Positions 8,022 through 17,144 of a stretch of DNA of 64,000 bases are shown here, piece by piece. Source of the stretch: an uncultured Gammaproteobacteria bacterium (GTDB lineage Bacteria > Pseudomonadota > Gammaproteobacteria > Arenicellales > JAANXG01). Made by a program: the position numbers and the translations under genes. How positions within the stretch are numbered: position 1 is the first letter of the stretch; each line of letters begins with the position of its first letter. Location: the NCBI GenBank assembly GCA_947258785.1, contig CAMYJT010000001.1, positions 1-64,000 of the forward strand, read 5' to 3'. Under the pieces are notes generated by a model. The model saw only the letters and a program-made list of their open reading frames with translations. It ran no database searches and was not told the DNA's origin.

Positions 8022-9773
8022 CTACTTGTACATGGTCTGCGCCTTGGTGCCTGGCGCGTATTCGTTCGGATCCACCCAGATGTTGATCACGGCGGACTTT
8101 CCAGTGCTCTGAATTGCCTCGCGGGAGCGTTGCAGCGCAGGCGCGATTTGGCCCGGTTGTCTGACCTCTTCTCCGTAGCCGCCGAGCATCTCGGCAAACT
8201 TCGAAAACGGGACATCACCAAGCAGATTGCCGACGTCGCCGCGCTCGGATCCGTACTTGGTGATCTGACCGTAACGAATCTGGTTCATCGCCGAATTATT
8301 GCCGATAACGGCGAGGTACGGAGCGCCGAACCGATTGGCAGTCTCCATATCAAAGGCCGTCATACCGAACGAGCCGTCGCCGTAGTAACACAACACCTCT
8401 TTGTGCGGATGGACGAGCTTTGAGGCCATCGCGAAACCGGTGCCGACACCCAGTGAACCCAACGCCCCGGGGTCCATCCAGTTGCCGGGCGCGCGCGGCT
8501 GGACGGCCTGGGCACTGATCGTCACGACGTCGCCGCCGTCGCCGATGTAAATAGTGTCTTCGGTGAGAAACTCGTTGAGTTCCCAAGCCACCCGATACGG
8601 ATGGATAGGTTCTTTATCCGACGTGAACAGCGGCATCAGCTTATCGGTCTTCTGCATCTCCATGGCGCGCAGTTCCTGGAGCCAGCCCTCGCGACGCAGC
8701 GCGCCGTTGTCACGGCTGGCCGTCGTCGCGTCGTGCACCGCCTTGAGGACGGCGCCGGGATCGCCGATCAGGCCCAGACTCACATCACGATTTTTGCCCA
8801 CGGTCCGGTAATCCAGATCGATCTGCACCACCGTCGCATCCGCACGCAGGCGCTTACCGTACCCCATGCGAAAATCGAACGGTGTACCCACGATGACAAT
8901 GACGTCCGCCTGATTGAATGCATCCCGGCGGGTGCGGTGGAAATGGTGGGGGTCTCCCGGCGGCAATAAACCACGACCCGAACCGTTGAAGTAGGCGGGT
9001 ATATTCAGCCCGCGCACCATGTCGATCGCCTCCTGATGACCGCGGCAGGTCCACACCTGGGAACCGATCAATATGGCCGGCCGCTCGGACTTGACGAGCA
9101 GCTCGGCCAGCGTCTCGATATCCCGCGGGTCACCGATTGATTTCGTCGATGCCCGGTAATGACCGGCGCTGGGTATGATCGCCTTGACGAGTTCCACCTC
9201 CCGGTCGAGGATGTCCCGGGGGATCTCGAGGTAGGAGGGACCCGGGGCGCCACTAAAGCACTCGCGCGCGGCCATTGAAATCATGTCGGCGACACGCTCA
9301 GTGGATCGCACGCTGGCCGCAAATTTGGTGATCGGCGACAGGATGTCGACATGTGGCAGGTCCTGCAGGGAACCCATCTTGTGCTGGGTCAACGCCCCCT
9401 GGCCACCGATGTGGAGGACCGGGCTTTCCGATCGAAACGCCGTGGCGATGCCGGTGATCGCGTTGGTAAAGCCGGGTCCGGCGGTGGTTACCACGCAACC
9501 GAGACGCCCAGTCTGGCGCGAGTAGCCGTCTGCCGCGTGGGCGGCGACCTGCTCGTGACGGACATCGATGATGCGGATTCCTTCATCGACGCAGCCGTCG
9601 TAGATGTCAATGATGTGACCGCCACACAGCGTAAAGATCGTATCGATCCCTTCGCTTTTCAGGGCCTTCGCCGCGAGATGGCCTCCGGAAATGACGTCTT
9701 CCGACTTGCTCTTACGGGCCAGCGTGTCGGTGGCGGTATCGGTGATGGGCAGGTCTTTTGTTTGTGTCGACAT
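8022..9773 (-). CDS. ThDP-dependent 2-hydroxyacyl-CoA lyase / oxalyl-CoA decarboxylase family
   Basis: A 583-residue ThDP enzyme with the full three-domain fold. The cofactor-activating Glu is E74 (V-R-H-E-Q). The ThDP/Mg motif is G-D-G at 465-467 followed by N-N at 492-493. Oxalyl-CoA decarboxylase carries a Tyr-Glu pair in a D-Y-E-E-M-D segment. Here the equivalent region reads H-K-M-G-S-L-Q-D-L-P (131-140), and the C-terminus ends Q-T-M-Y-K. From memory these features match bacterial 2-hydroxyacyl-CoA lyases, which cleave 2-hydroxyacyl-CoA into an aldehyde or ketone and formyl-CoA. Either activity yields formyl-CoA, which the adjacent Frc can use. Acetolactate synthase is a common but less likely label, as no ilvN-type partner is present. 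Confidence 0.75.
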   Translation of the reverse strand: MSTQTKDLPITDTATDTLARKSKSEDVISGGHLAAKALKSEGIDTIFTLCGGHIIDIYDGCVDEGIRIIDVRHEQVAAHAADGYSRQTGRLGCVVTTAGPGFTNAITGIATAFRSESPVLHIGGQGALTQHKMGSLQDLPHVDILSPITKFAASVRSTERVADMISMAARECFSGAPGPSYLEIPRDILDREVELVKAIIPSAGHYRASTKSIGDPRDIETLAELLVKSERPAILIGSQVWTCRGHQEAIDMVRGLNIPAYFNGSGRGLLPPGDPHHFHRTRRDAFNQADVIVIVGTPFDFRMGYGKRLRADATVVQIDLDYRTVGKNRDVSLGLIGDPGAVLKAVHDATTASRDNGALRREGWLQELRAMEMQKTDKLMPLFTSDKEPIHPYRVAWELNEFLTEDTIYIGDGGDVVTISAQAVQPRAPGNWMDPGALGSLGVGTGFAMASKLVHPHKEVLCYYGDGSFGMTAFDMETANRFGAPYLAVIGNNSAMNQIRYGQITKYGSERGDVGNLLGDVPFSKFAEMLGGYGEEVRQPGQIAPALQRSREAIQSTGKSAVINIWVDPNEYAPGTKAQTMYK

Positions 9774-9836
9774 GGTCTCAATCTCGTCAAGTGGTGAAAT
9801 CGAATCAACGACACCCGATCGCCGCCGGTCGGGTAT

Positions 9837-10529
9837 TCATTTCAGGTACTCCACGTAAGCGTTAACGTGCTCGCCCAGATTCAAGGCGTGCTCACGCACC
9901 AGCCGTTCGGCCAGATCGGTATCCCGTTTCTCCAGCGCCTCAATGATGCGCATGTGATCGATGATGGATTGAGCGGCGCGGTCGCGCTCTTTAATAGTCT
10001 GCGATCGGATTGAACGCATGTGGACGAACAGGTCTTCGGCCAGTTGCATCAGCAAGTCACACTTGCTCAATTGCATGATGCTTTGATGAAAGTCGATGTT
10101 GGTCTGCGAATATTCATCGATGTGGGCGCGGGCCCCGTCGGAGTCGTCAAAAGTGGCGAACAGCTTTCGCAGGCTGGCTAGTTCTTCATTCGTGGCGTGC
10201 TTGGTAGCCAACCGGGCCGCCATACCCTCGAGAGCCGCCCACACACAGATCAATTCGAGGATCTGTTTCTTGGACTTACGCACGACAAACGCGCCACGCC
10301 GAGGGATCGTCTGCACCAGGCCCTCCTGCTCCAGCCGCGATAAGGCCTCCCGAACGGGGGTGCGGCTGACGCCGAGTTCCTCCGCCAATCGGCGCTCGTC
10401 CAGCTTGGGCGACTCGGCCTGGGCGTAGATGTCCATTGAGGTGATGGCCTCCTTGAGGGCGTCGTAGACCTTGTCCTTCAAGACCTGAGAGTCATCTACC
10501 CGCCGCAGGGGAATGTTCAGCTTGGACAC
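9837..10529 (-). CDS. GntR-family regulator with FCD ligand domain
   Basis: A 230-residue transcription factor. The N-terminal winged helix-turn-helix has R-R-L-A-E-E-L-G-V-S-R-T-P-V-R-E-A-L at about residues 46-63. The C-terminal all-helical FCD domain supplies metal- and ligand-binding histidines (such as D-F-H-Q-S, H-M-R and R-E-H). FCD regulators usually sense organic acids or acyl-CoA. Translation starts at GTG 10529 (upstream ATGs are out of frame). A perfect palindrome (10562-10578) lies 33 bases before the start, so autoregulation is likely. The gene is first in the run gntR, lyase, frc, acyl-CoA synthetase. Confidence 0.92.
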   Translation of the reverse strand: MSKLNIPLRRVDDSQVLKDKVYDALKEAITSMDIYAQAESPKLDERRLAEELGVSRTPVREALSRLEQEGLVQTIPRRGAFVVRKSKKQILELICVWAALEGMAARLATKHATNEELASLRKLFATFDDSDGARAHIDEYSQTNIDFHQSIMQLSKCDLLMQLAEDLFVHMRSIRSQTIKERDRAAQSIIDHMRIIEALEKRDTDLAERLVREHALNLGEHVNAYVEYLK

Positions 10530-10561
10530 GGCATGCCTCGCTCATGGTTGCAGAGGCTATC

Positions 10562-10578
10562 TGGTATACAATATACCA
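10562..10578. promoter_or_regulatory. Operator palindrome TGGTATA-N3-TATACCA upstream of gntR
   Basis: TGGTATA-CAA-TATACCA, a perfect 7+7 palindrome with a 3-base centre, 33 bases upstream of gntR. The same architecture recurs at 13854 and 21702. Size and composition fit a dimeric GntR/FCD operator. It could overlap a -10 element on the minus strand and so repress. Confidence 0.75.
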
Positions 10579-10632
10579 TAGAATCCGATCCCTTGACAGC
10601 CTCCCATCGTGTCGGTAGTCGCGACCACACCG

Positions 10633-12156
10633 TCATGCCCCGGGGTTTGCCGCCTTGCTGGCTCGCCACCGGGCCTTAAGCAGTTTAAACAGCGGCAACA
10701 GGAACAGCACCACCGCAGTAATCATGATCGGTCCGGAGATAGGGCGTTGAAAAAATACCATCATCTCCCCGTTCGACTGCAGCAACGCCTGCCGCATCGA
10801 GGTCTCGGCCAGCGGTCCGAGGACGATCGCCAACACCGCCGGGGCGAGGGGGTAGTCGAGTTTGCGGAGCAGATAGCCCGCCACCCCGAAGATTAGAATT
10901 AGCCACACATCGTGCATGTCCTGGGTTGGTGCGTAACCACCGACAATGCACAAGACGAAAATGAGCGGCGCCAAAATAGTGAACGGCAGGCGAAGCACCC
11001 AGATAAACGCCGGGATGAAGGCCACATTGATGAGCAGGGAAAACACATTGGCTGCGTACAGGCTAGCGATAAGACCCCACACGAACTCCTGGTGCTCGAC
11101 AAACAGCAGCGGCCCGGGCTCGAGTCCCCAGATTACCATGCCGCCCAACAGGATCGCGGTGGTCGGCGATCCCGGGATGCCCAAGGTCAACATGGGCAGC
11201 ATCGATCCGGTGCTGGCCGCATTGTTGGCAGACTCCGGCGCCGCGACCCCTTCCGGGTTTCCTTTGCCGAAGCTCTCTGGGTGTTTGGATATGGTCTTTG
11301 CAACGCCATAGGCCATTAGTGAACCCGGTGTGGCGCCGGCGGCCGGCAGGATGCCGACGAAGTAACCCAACACCGAGCCCATCAATGTAGTCTTCCCGTA
11401 GTTCTTGAATTTACGCAGACTGTCCATCACCCGGCCCACAGTGACGGTGGCCTGGGAGATCTTCACCTCACCTTTACTGCTCTCGATGGTCCACAGCATC
11501 TCTCCGATGCCATAGATTCCGATTGCCAGCACCAAAAAATTGATGCCGTGCATAAACCCTGTGATGTCGCCGAAGATCAACCGTGGTTGTCCGCTGATGA
11601 TGTCCAGCCCGACCGCGCTCAGCACCAGTCCGATAAAAATCGAGAACAAAGTCTTCGGGATGTCATCGCCGCCCAAACCGACAAAGGTCGCGAACGCCAG
11701 CATCATCAAGGCAAACTCCTCGGCGGCCCCGAACGCCAAGGCCACCGCGGCCAGCGGTGGTGCAAACAGCGTGAACAACACCACCGACACCGTGCCGCCG
11801 ACAAATGATGCGGTGGCCGCCGTGATCAGGGCCTGGTCGGCCTGTCCCTGTAACGCCATCGGCCGGCCGTCAAACGTGGTCGCGACCGCCGTCGATGCGC
11901 CGGGAATACCCAACATGATGGAGCTGATGGCGCCCCCGTACATGGCGCCGTAGTAAATGGCCGCGAGGAAAATAATGGCGCCGGTGGGCGGAACTAAAAA
12001 TGTCATCGGGAGCAGAATCGCCACCCCGTTGACCGATCCCAGGCCCGGCATCGCACCGATGAACAGCCCCAAGGCACAGCCGAAAATCACCAGGCCCAGA
12101 TTGAGGGGCTGAAAGGCGATGGCAAAGCCCTGCAGCAGGTGATCGAGAATTTCCAT
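10633..12156 (-). CDS. tctA: TTT transporter large membrane subunit
   Basis: A 507-residue TctA permease of a tripartite tricarboxylate transporter, with about 12 membrane segments. Two TctA hallmarks are visible: A-M-P-G-L-G-S-V-N-G in the first repeat and G-I-L-P-A-A-G-A-T-P-G in the second, plus the G-I-P-G-(A/S) loops. It drives ion-coupled uptake of di- or tricarboxylates presented by the TctC receptor. It is last in the order tctC, tctB, tctA; tctB ends 9 bases upstream. Substrate prediction comes only from context (hydroxy- or dicarboxylic acid feeding the CoA island). Confidence 0.93.
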   Translation of the reverse strand: MEILDHLLQGFAIAFQPLNLGLVIFGCALGLFIGAMPGLGSVNGVAILLPMTFLVPPTGAIIFLAAIYYGAMYGGAISSIMLGIPGASTAVATTFDGRPMALQGQADQALITAATASFVGGTVSVVLFTLFAPPLAAVALAFGAAEEFALMMLAFATFVGLGGDDIPKTLFSIFIGLVLSAVGLDIISGQPRLIFGDITGFMHGINFLVLAIGIYGIGEMLWTIESSKGEVKISQATVTVGRVMDSLRKFKNYGKTTLMGSVLGYFVGILPAAGATPGSLMAYGVAKTISKHPESFGKGNPEGVAAPESANNAASTGSMLPMLTLGIPGSPTTAILLGGMVIWGLEPGPLLFVEHQEFVWGLIASLYAANVFSLLINVAFIPAFIWVLRLPFTILAPLIFVLCIVGGYAPTQDMHDVWLILIFGVAGYLLRKLDYPLAPAVLAIVLGPLAETSMRQALLQSNGEMMVFFQRPISGPIMITAVVLFLLPLFKLLKARWRASKAANPGA

Positions 12157-12165
12157 GCTGGTGGG

Positions 12166-12663
12166 CTAGAGAAAGATATCGTACAAGGGGTAGAAGAACG
12201 GCTCGGTCACCCCTTTTGGCAGGGTGATGTGCAAGGCGATTTCAAAAAAGAAGAAGGCCACTATGGGCGTCGCCACGGCGATGGTGCTGGTCGAAAACCA
12301 ACGGTGGCCACCCATGAATCGCATGTAGAACAACAAGAACAAGGGCGTAGCGACGTAGACACCGACCACATGGATTAGCAACAGCATGACTGTCAGCGAT
12401 CCGGCGACCAACAGGAACAGCCGTACGGCATCGCGGTCCATGTAGGTGTCGGTGGACCGCGATACCGAACTCGAGCGGCGGAACAAGCGAAGCAAGATCC
12501 ACAGGCAGCACGCCAGCATCCCGGCGGACAACCAGAACGGAAACGCCCCACCACCTGGCCCCTCCTTCGGTATCCAGCCGATGGGGAGTTCCGCGCTCTT
12601 CCACATCAGGTAGGCCGAGAGCACACCCAATACACAGGCCATGACAAATTCGGCCCTACGCAC
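12166..12663 (-). CDS. tctB: TTT transporter small membrane subunit
   Basis: A 165-residue TctB-family protein with four predicted membrane helices and the typical G-P-G-x-F-P-F-W motif after helix 1 (G-P-G-G-G-A-F-P-F-W). It starts with GTG at 12663 behind GGAGG. It lies between receptor and permease genes, 9 bases from tctA. Poor sequence conservation is normal for TctB; the context secures the call. Confidence 0.88.
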   Translation of the reverse strand: MRRAEFVMACVLGVLSAYLMWKSAELPIGWIPKEGPGGGAFPFWLSAGMLACCLWILLRLFRRSSSVSRSTDTYMDRDAVRLFLLVAGSLTVMLLLIHVVGVYVATPLFLLFYMRFMGGHRWFSTSTIAVATPIVAFFFFEIALHITLPKGVTEPFFYPLYDIFL

Positions 12664-12701
12664 GGTGCGCGACCTCCCTCATGGGTGACAGGCCGGAGCC
12701 G

Positions 12702-13679
12702 TCAGATTTCGCCGATGTCCTTTAACATCTTTTTGTGAATCTCCTTTTCCTGCTTCCAGTACGCCTTCAGCTCGTCACCGGTCATAAACGCGCCCTGCAG
12801 GCTTTTCTTCTTCATGTAATCCTGCCACTCCTGCGACTCATAGACCTTGGTGAAGACACCGCGGTAATAGTCCTCAGCTTCTTTGCTCATGCCGGGCGCA
12901 CCGACGACACTACGCTGCATGAAGTAAACGAAATCCTGGCCGAGCTCACGGAATGTCGGGGCATCCTTAAACAGCGGCAGACGGTCCGGCGTAAACGCCG
13001 CCAGCGGCACCGTGTTTCCGGCCTCATAGAACCCGAGCTGTTCGGAGGGGTTATTGACCGTCGAGTTGGCGTGTTGGCCCGCCAGCTCCTTGGCCACCCG
13101 GCCGCCGCCCTTGAACGGTACGTATTTCATGTCCAGGCCATAGGCTTTGTTCAGGAAATTGGTCAGTAACTGGTCCTCCTGGCCCTTACCGGTGCCCGCC
13201 ATGATCCATTTGTTGCCGGCGGTCTTGGCGGACTTGACGAATTCATCGACGTTTTTGATGCCGGAATCCTTGTGCACCCAAAGCAGGAACGTATCCTCCG
13301 CCATCCGCCCGATGGGCGTGAAGGTCATGACGTCGACACCGAGACCAGGTTGACGCAACGGGGTGGTGTAGAAACTGTTCAGGGTGACCATAATCGTGTG
13401 GTCGTCACCGGCCTTCTGTTTCAGATGGACCAGCGCCTCGGCGCCCGAGCCGCCGGGCTTGTTGATGGGAATAAACGGCTTGGAAGCGAGTTTGTGTTTC
13501 TCGATCACACTTTGCATCAGCCGCGCCATCTTGTCCGCGCCGCCGCCCTTGCCCGCCATAATCACGAAATCGACAGGCTTTTTAGGCTCCCAACCGGCCA
13601 TGGCAATCCCGGAAAACGCCAAGGTGGTGACAACGGACGCAACGACAGGAACGACTGCCGCATTACGCAGTATTTTCAT
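12702..13679 (-). CDS. tctC: TTT transporter periplasmic receptor
   Basis: A 325-residue Bug/TctC solute-binding protein with a Sec signal peptide (about 28 residues, cut after A-M-A). The core has the phosphate-like carboxylate-binding loops expected of the family (G-K-G-G-G-A-D-K-M-A-R near residue 43 and I-N-K-P-G-G-S-G). It captures a carboxylate in the periplasm for TctAB. A strong GAGGAAG site precedes the ATG. The start is 175 bases downstream of an operator palindrome (13854), making it the first gene of a regulated tctCBA operon. Confidence 0.93.
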   Translation of the reverse strand: MKILRNAAVVPVVASVVTTLAFSGIAMAGWEPKKPVDFVIMAGKGGGADKMARLMQSVIEKHKLASKPFIPINKPGGSGAEALVHLKQKAGDDHTIMVTLNSFYTTPLRQPGLGVDVMTFTPIGRMAEDTFLLWVHKDSGIKNVDEFVKSAKTAGNKWIMAGTGKGQEDQLLTNFLNKAYGLDMKYVPFKGGGRVAKELAGQHANSTVNNPSEQLGFYEAGNTVPLAAFTPDRLPLFKDAPTFRELGQDFVYFMQRSVVGAPGMSKEAEDYYRGVFTKVYESQEWQDYMKKKSLQGAFMTGDELKAYWKQEKEIHKKMLKDIGEI

Positions 13680-13853
13680 CTCTTCCTCCTTTCGGTGTTA
13701 TCAGTAGTCCCGTCCGGCAGCTGCCTTTGGGGACATGCCGCGCACCTGTGCTTAGGTGCACGGGCCATCTTACTCTGCTTGTGGTGGTCCTGTGCGGGTA
13801 CTTGACTCCTGTCAATAGATGCTTCTTTTTAGAACTCTTTCCATGCATTACTT

Positions 13854-13870
13854 TGGTATATGGTATACCG
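13854..13870. promoter_or_regulatory. Operator palindrome upstream of tctCBA
   Basis: TGGTATA-TGG-TATACCG, the same 7-3-7 layout as the sites at 10562 and 21702 with one mismatch at the last base. An extra overlapping half site (ATACCGGTAT) extends it. It lies between the sucD-like stop and the tctC start, so it most likely controls tctCBA. Confidence 0.7.
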
Positions 13871-13915
13871 GTATCAGCATACGGAGTCCCACTGCTATTG
13901 TAAAGATTTTCGCGC

Positions 13916-13935
13916 CCGGCCCAAACACCGGCCGG
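13916..13935 (-). terminator. Possible terminator after the sucCD-like pair
   Basis: CCGGCC ... GGCCGG forms a 6-bp stem with an 8-base loop, 15 bases past the stop of the alpha subunit gene. On the minus strand it is followed by GCGAAAATCTTT rather than a clean U-run, so it is a weak candidate. Confidence 0.3.
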
Positions 13936-13950
13936 CACACCGCTCTACCG

Positions 13951-14823
13951 CTACACCAGCACCTCGGCCATGGTGTCGCCAATGGCATACGGCGACTCGG
14001 CAATGTGTACCCCGGCACCTCGCAAGGCCTCGATCTTGGCCTCGGCACCCCCCGTGCCGTGCTGAATGATGGCGCCGGCATGCCCCATGCGACGTCCCGG
14101 TGGAGCAAAGCGGCCGGCAATGTAGGCCACCACCGGCTTACTGCCCCGAATCTGTCGCAGATAATCTGCGGCGCCTTCCTCAGCGGTCCCACCGATCTCG
14201 CCGATCATGATGATACCTTCGGTCTCGGGGTCCGCCATGAACAGCTCCAGGGCATCGGCGAAAGTCATACCCTGGATGGGATCCGCGCCGATTCCGATAC
14301 ACGTCGACTGACCCAGGTCCTTCGATGTGGTCTGTTCGACGGCCTCGTAGGTCAAGGTGCCGGAGCGCGAGATTATGCCGATCCGCCCGCGACGGAAGAT
14401 CTCCTCCGGCATGATGCCGATCTTGCACTCTCCGGGAGTGATAATCCCCGGACAGTTGGGGCCGATCAACCGGGATTCCGAGCCGTCCAGCGCGCGCTTG
14501 ACCTGCGCCACATCCAGCACCGGGATGCGCTCGGTCACGCAAACGATCAGCGGCACCTGCGCATCGATGGCCTCCATGATGGCATTGGCGGCATGCGGAG
14601 GCGGTACTAGGATCAAACTCGCATCGGCGCCGGTGGCATCGACCGCATCGCGTACGGTGTCGAACACCGGCAGGCCCAAATGCCGCGTGCCTCCCTTGCC
14701 AGGCCGCACGCCACCCACCATCTTGGTACCGGAGGTGAGCGCCTCCTCGGTGTAAAAGGTGCCTTGGTGCCCGGTAATGCCCTGACATATCACTTTGGTG
14801 TTTGCGTCTACTAGGACGGCCAT
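13951..14823 (-). CDS. sucD: Succinyl-CoA ligase alpha-subunit-like (succinate or malate-CoA ligase)
   Basis: A 290-residue alpha subunit of the ADP/GDP-forming succinyl-CoA/malyl-CoA synthetase family. The CoA-binding loop G-I-T-G-H-Q-G is at 15-21. G-P-N-C-P-G-I is present, and the active-site phospho-histidine is H248 in G-H-A-G-A-I-I. The C-terminal part after the histidine (Q-H-G-T-G-G-A-E) differs from the classic A-G-G-K-G-T form. With no 2-oxoglutarate dehydrogenase or malate dehydrogenase nearby, and with formate dehydrogenase upstream, this is probably a catabolic paralogue (malate, methylsuccinate or a related hydroxy acid) rather than the housekeeping TCA enzyme. Confidence 0.82.
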   Translation of the reverse strand: MAVLVDANTKVICQGITGHQGTFYTEEALTSGTKMVGGVRPGKGGTRHLGLPVFDTVRDAVDATGADASLILVPPPHAANAIMEAIDAQVPLIVCVTERIPVLDVAQVKRALDGSESRLIGPNCPGIITPGECKIGIMPEEIFRRGRIGIISRSGTLTYEAVEQTTSKDLGQSTCIGIGADPIQGMTFADALELFMADPETEGIIMIGEIGGTAEEGAADYLRQIRGSKPVVAYIAGRFAPPGRRMGHAGAIIQHGTGGAEAKIEALRGAGVHIAESPYAIGDTMAEVLV

Positions 14824-14852
14824 GAACTCAGCTCCTCTATCCCGGTTGCGGA

Positions 14853-16133
14853 CTATCGGGTCAGACTGCCCCCACTGCCATCATTTTTGCTCATCAGCCC
14901 CTGCATGCGGTCCCACCAGGAGCGGCGCATTGTTCGCTTTGCCGCATTGGCGGCTTTTACCGCCTGCTCTGCTGCATCGGCCAAATCCCGCGCAAAGGTC
15001 ACCGCCGGTCCGGAATCCGTGAGGCGTCGGACGGCGTAACCGGCGCTGGTTCCGGTCAAGCGTGCGATCAGCGGCACCCGAACGGGTACTTCGCGATTCG
15101 CCAGGATGATACCGTCGGCGATGGTGTCGCATCGCACGATCCCGCCGCCGAACACATTAACCAGGACCCCGGTTACACCTGGATCGGATAACAACAAGAT
15201 GAACGCCTCCTTCACCCGGTCCGCCTGCGCCACCGGCGGAACATCCAAAAAGTTCGCGGGCTCGCCACCGAAGGACTTGATCGCGTCAATGGTGGCCATC
15301 GCCAGTCCGGCCCCGCTGGCCATGCAGCCCACATTGCCGTCCAACTTCAGATAATTGATACCGTGGCGGGCCGCCTCCAACTCGCCCATGCGAAGCTCAC
15401 TCGCGTCCCGCAGCGCTTGGATGTCCGGGTGACGGAACAATGCGTTGTCGTCGAAGGTCAGTGTGGCGTCAAGGGCAAGCATCTGCCCGCCCGCATTCAA
15501 CGCCAGTGGGTTAATCTCGATGAGCGACGCGTCCAGAGCGATGAACATCTCGTACATCGCAAGTATGATGCGCGCCATCGCCTCCGCCGGACCACCGTCG
15601 AGTCCGAGGGTGACGGCCAGTTTTTGGGCGCCGTCCTGGTCGACACCCGTCGAGGGATCGATGGTCAATTTTTGAATCGATTCGGGCACACTGACCGCAG
15701 TCGACTCGATGTCTATGCCACCTTCGGGGGCGGCGATCAGGCTAACCCGGCCGGTCTCCCGGTCAACGAACATAGCGAGATAGAGTTCGCGTTGGACGTC
15801 GCAGGCCTCTTCAATGTAAACACGCTCCACCTCACGACCGGCCGGACCGGTTTGCTCGGTGACCAGGACGTGGCCAAGCATCTGTTCTGCGTTGCTCCGC
15901 ACCTCATCAATGCTGCGGGTAAAACGCACACCACCTTCGCCGTCCGGGCTGCCCTCGAAGCGACCGTTGCGGCGTCCGCCAGCGTGGATCTGCGACTTGA
16001 TCACCCAGCCGCCGCCACCTAGCTTCTGTGCAACGTTGGCCGCCCCGTCCACTGTCGACGCGACATCGCCGCGCGGTACGGCAATGCCGTACTTATCCAA
16101 CAATTGCTTGGCCTGGAATTCATGAATATGCAT
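14853..16133 (-). CDS. sucC: Succinyl-CoA ligase beta-subunit-like, divergent
   Basis: A 426-residue beta subunit with an N-terminal ATP-grasp domain ([18 protein letters not shown]) and a C-terminal flavodoxin-like domain. E-I-N-P-L (about 206-210) and L-D-A-x-x-x-F-D-D-N are conserved. The normally glycine-rich D-V-G-G-G-A segment reads D-V-P-P-V-A (297-302), and the N-x-F-G-G-I-x-R-C-D loop has an extra glycine (329-331). A basic tail of about 30 residues is added at the end. It partners the alpha gene 29 bases downstream. The altered loops point to a different acid substrate; malate-CoA ligase is one option. Confidence 0.8.
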   Translation of the reverse strand: MHIHEFQAKQLLDKYGIAVPRGDVASTVDGAANVAQKLGGGGWVIKSQIHAGGRRNGRFEGSPDGEGGVRFTRSIDEVRSNAEQMLGHVLVTEQTGPAGREVERVYIEEACDVQRELYLAMFVDRETGRVSLIAAPEGGIDIESTAVSVPESIQKLTIDPSTGVDQDGAQKLAVTLGLDGGPAEAMARIILAMYEMFIALDASLIEINPLALNAGGQMLALDATLTFDDNALFRHPDIQALRDASELRMGELEAARHGINYLKLDGNVGCMASGAGLAMATIDAIKSFGGEPANFLDVPPVAQADRVKEAFILLLSDPGVTGVLVNVFGGGIVRCDTIADGIILANREVPVRVPLIARLTGTSAGYAVRRLTDSGPAVTFARDLADAAEQAVKAANAAKRTMRRSWWDRMQGLMSKNDGSGGSLTR

Positions 16134-16157
16134 AGGTTTAGTCCCCTAGAGCCAACA

Positions 16158-17144
16158 TCACGTCGCCAATGACAACACAATTTTGCCAAAATGTGACCCG
16201 GCTTCCATGACCCGATGCGCCTGTTTCACCTCTTCGAGCGCAAACACGGTGTGGATCAGCGGGGTAATGGTCCGATCCGCCAATCGCGACAGCACGGTGT
16301 TGGAGAATTCATCGATAATATAGGCTTTCTCCTCCACCGACCGCGCCCGCAGTACGGATCCGATGACCTGCTGCCGCTTGACCATCATCACGGCGAGATT
16401 CAGTTCCGCTTTGGCCCCGCCGGTTACTCCGATGATCACCAACTTGCCACCGACGGCCAGCGCCTTCATGTTGGAAGTCAGATACGCGGCGCCGATGTGG
16501 TCCAGGATGACCCGGGCCCCTTTATTATCGGTAAATTCTCTGACCTTGTCCGTAAAATCACCTTGGGTGTAATCAATAACTCGGTCGACACCCAGCTCCC
16601 TCACTCCCTCGATCTTCCTCGGCGAAGCGGTCACCATGACCAGGGCTTTCGGGGTCAACGCCTGGCACAACTGTATCGCCGCGGTGTTGACCCCGCCACC
16701 ACCGCCATGCAGGAGAACCGTTTCACCGTCCTGCAGATTCCCGATCATGAACAGGTTCAGGTAGGCGGTGATGTAGGCCTCGCACACGCACGCGGCCTCG
16801 TTGAAATTCATCGCATGCGGAATAGGCATGGCGTGTTCGGCGTAGGCGACTGCAAACTCGGCATAACCCCCGCCACCGACCAGGGCCATCACGCGGTCGC
16901 CGGTCTGCCATTGAGACACATTCGGACCCACGGCATCAACAACCCCCGCGACCTCGAGACCCAGGATCTCCGATTCGCCCTCAAGCGCCGGGTAGTGGCC
17001 TTCCCTTTGTACAATGTCCGGACGGTTGACTGAGGTCGCCATGACCCGGATCAACACCTGACCTTCACCGGGCCAGGGCTTCTCGGTTTCGCCGATGTGC
17101 AGGACATCCGGTCCTCCCACACCGTTCGTCAGCACCGCCTTCAT
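16158..17144 (-). CDS. NAD(P)H:quinone oxidoreductase (PIG3-like)
   Basis: A 328-residue zinc-free medium-chain oxidoreductase. The GroES-like N-terminal half has S-V-N-R-P-D-I-V-Q-R-E-G. The Rossmann half carries G-G-G-G-G-V-N-T-A-A-I-Q instead of the usual H-G-G-x-S-G-I-G-T. It belongs to the Qor/TP53I3 group, which reduces quinones or enoyl compounds with NADPH. Its ATG overlaps the stop of the formate dehydrogenase alpha gene (ATGA), so the two are translationally coupled. The physiological acceptor is unknown. Confidence 0.87.
   Translation of the reverse strand: MKAVLTNGVGGPDVLHIGETEKPWPGEGQVLIRVMATSVNRPDIVQREGHYPALEGESEILGLEVAGVVDAVGPNVSQWQTGDRVMALVGGGGYAEFAVAYAEHAMPIPHAMNFNEAACVCEAYITAYLNLFMIGNLQDGETVLLHGGGGGVNTAAIQLCQALTPKALVMVTASPRKIEGVRELGVDRVIDYTQGDFTDKVREFTDNKGARVILDHIGAAYLTSNMKALAVGGKLVIIGVTGGAKAELNLAVMMVKRQQVIGSVLRARSVEEKAYIIDEFSNTVLSRLADRTITPLIHTVFALEEVKQAHRVMEAGSHFGKIVLSLAT

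Noticed and set aside
8022..9773. Annotation as oxalyl-CoA decarboxylase (oxc) because frc is adjacent
   Set aside because: The characteristic D-Y-E-E-M-D stretch and C-terminal features of Oxc are missing; I prefer a 2-hydroxyacyl-CoA-lyase-like call and leave Oxc as an alternative.
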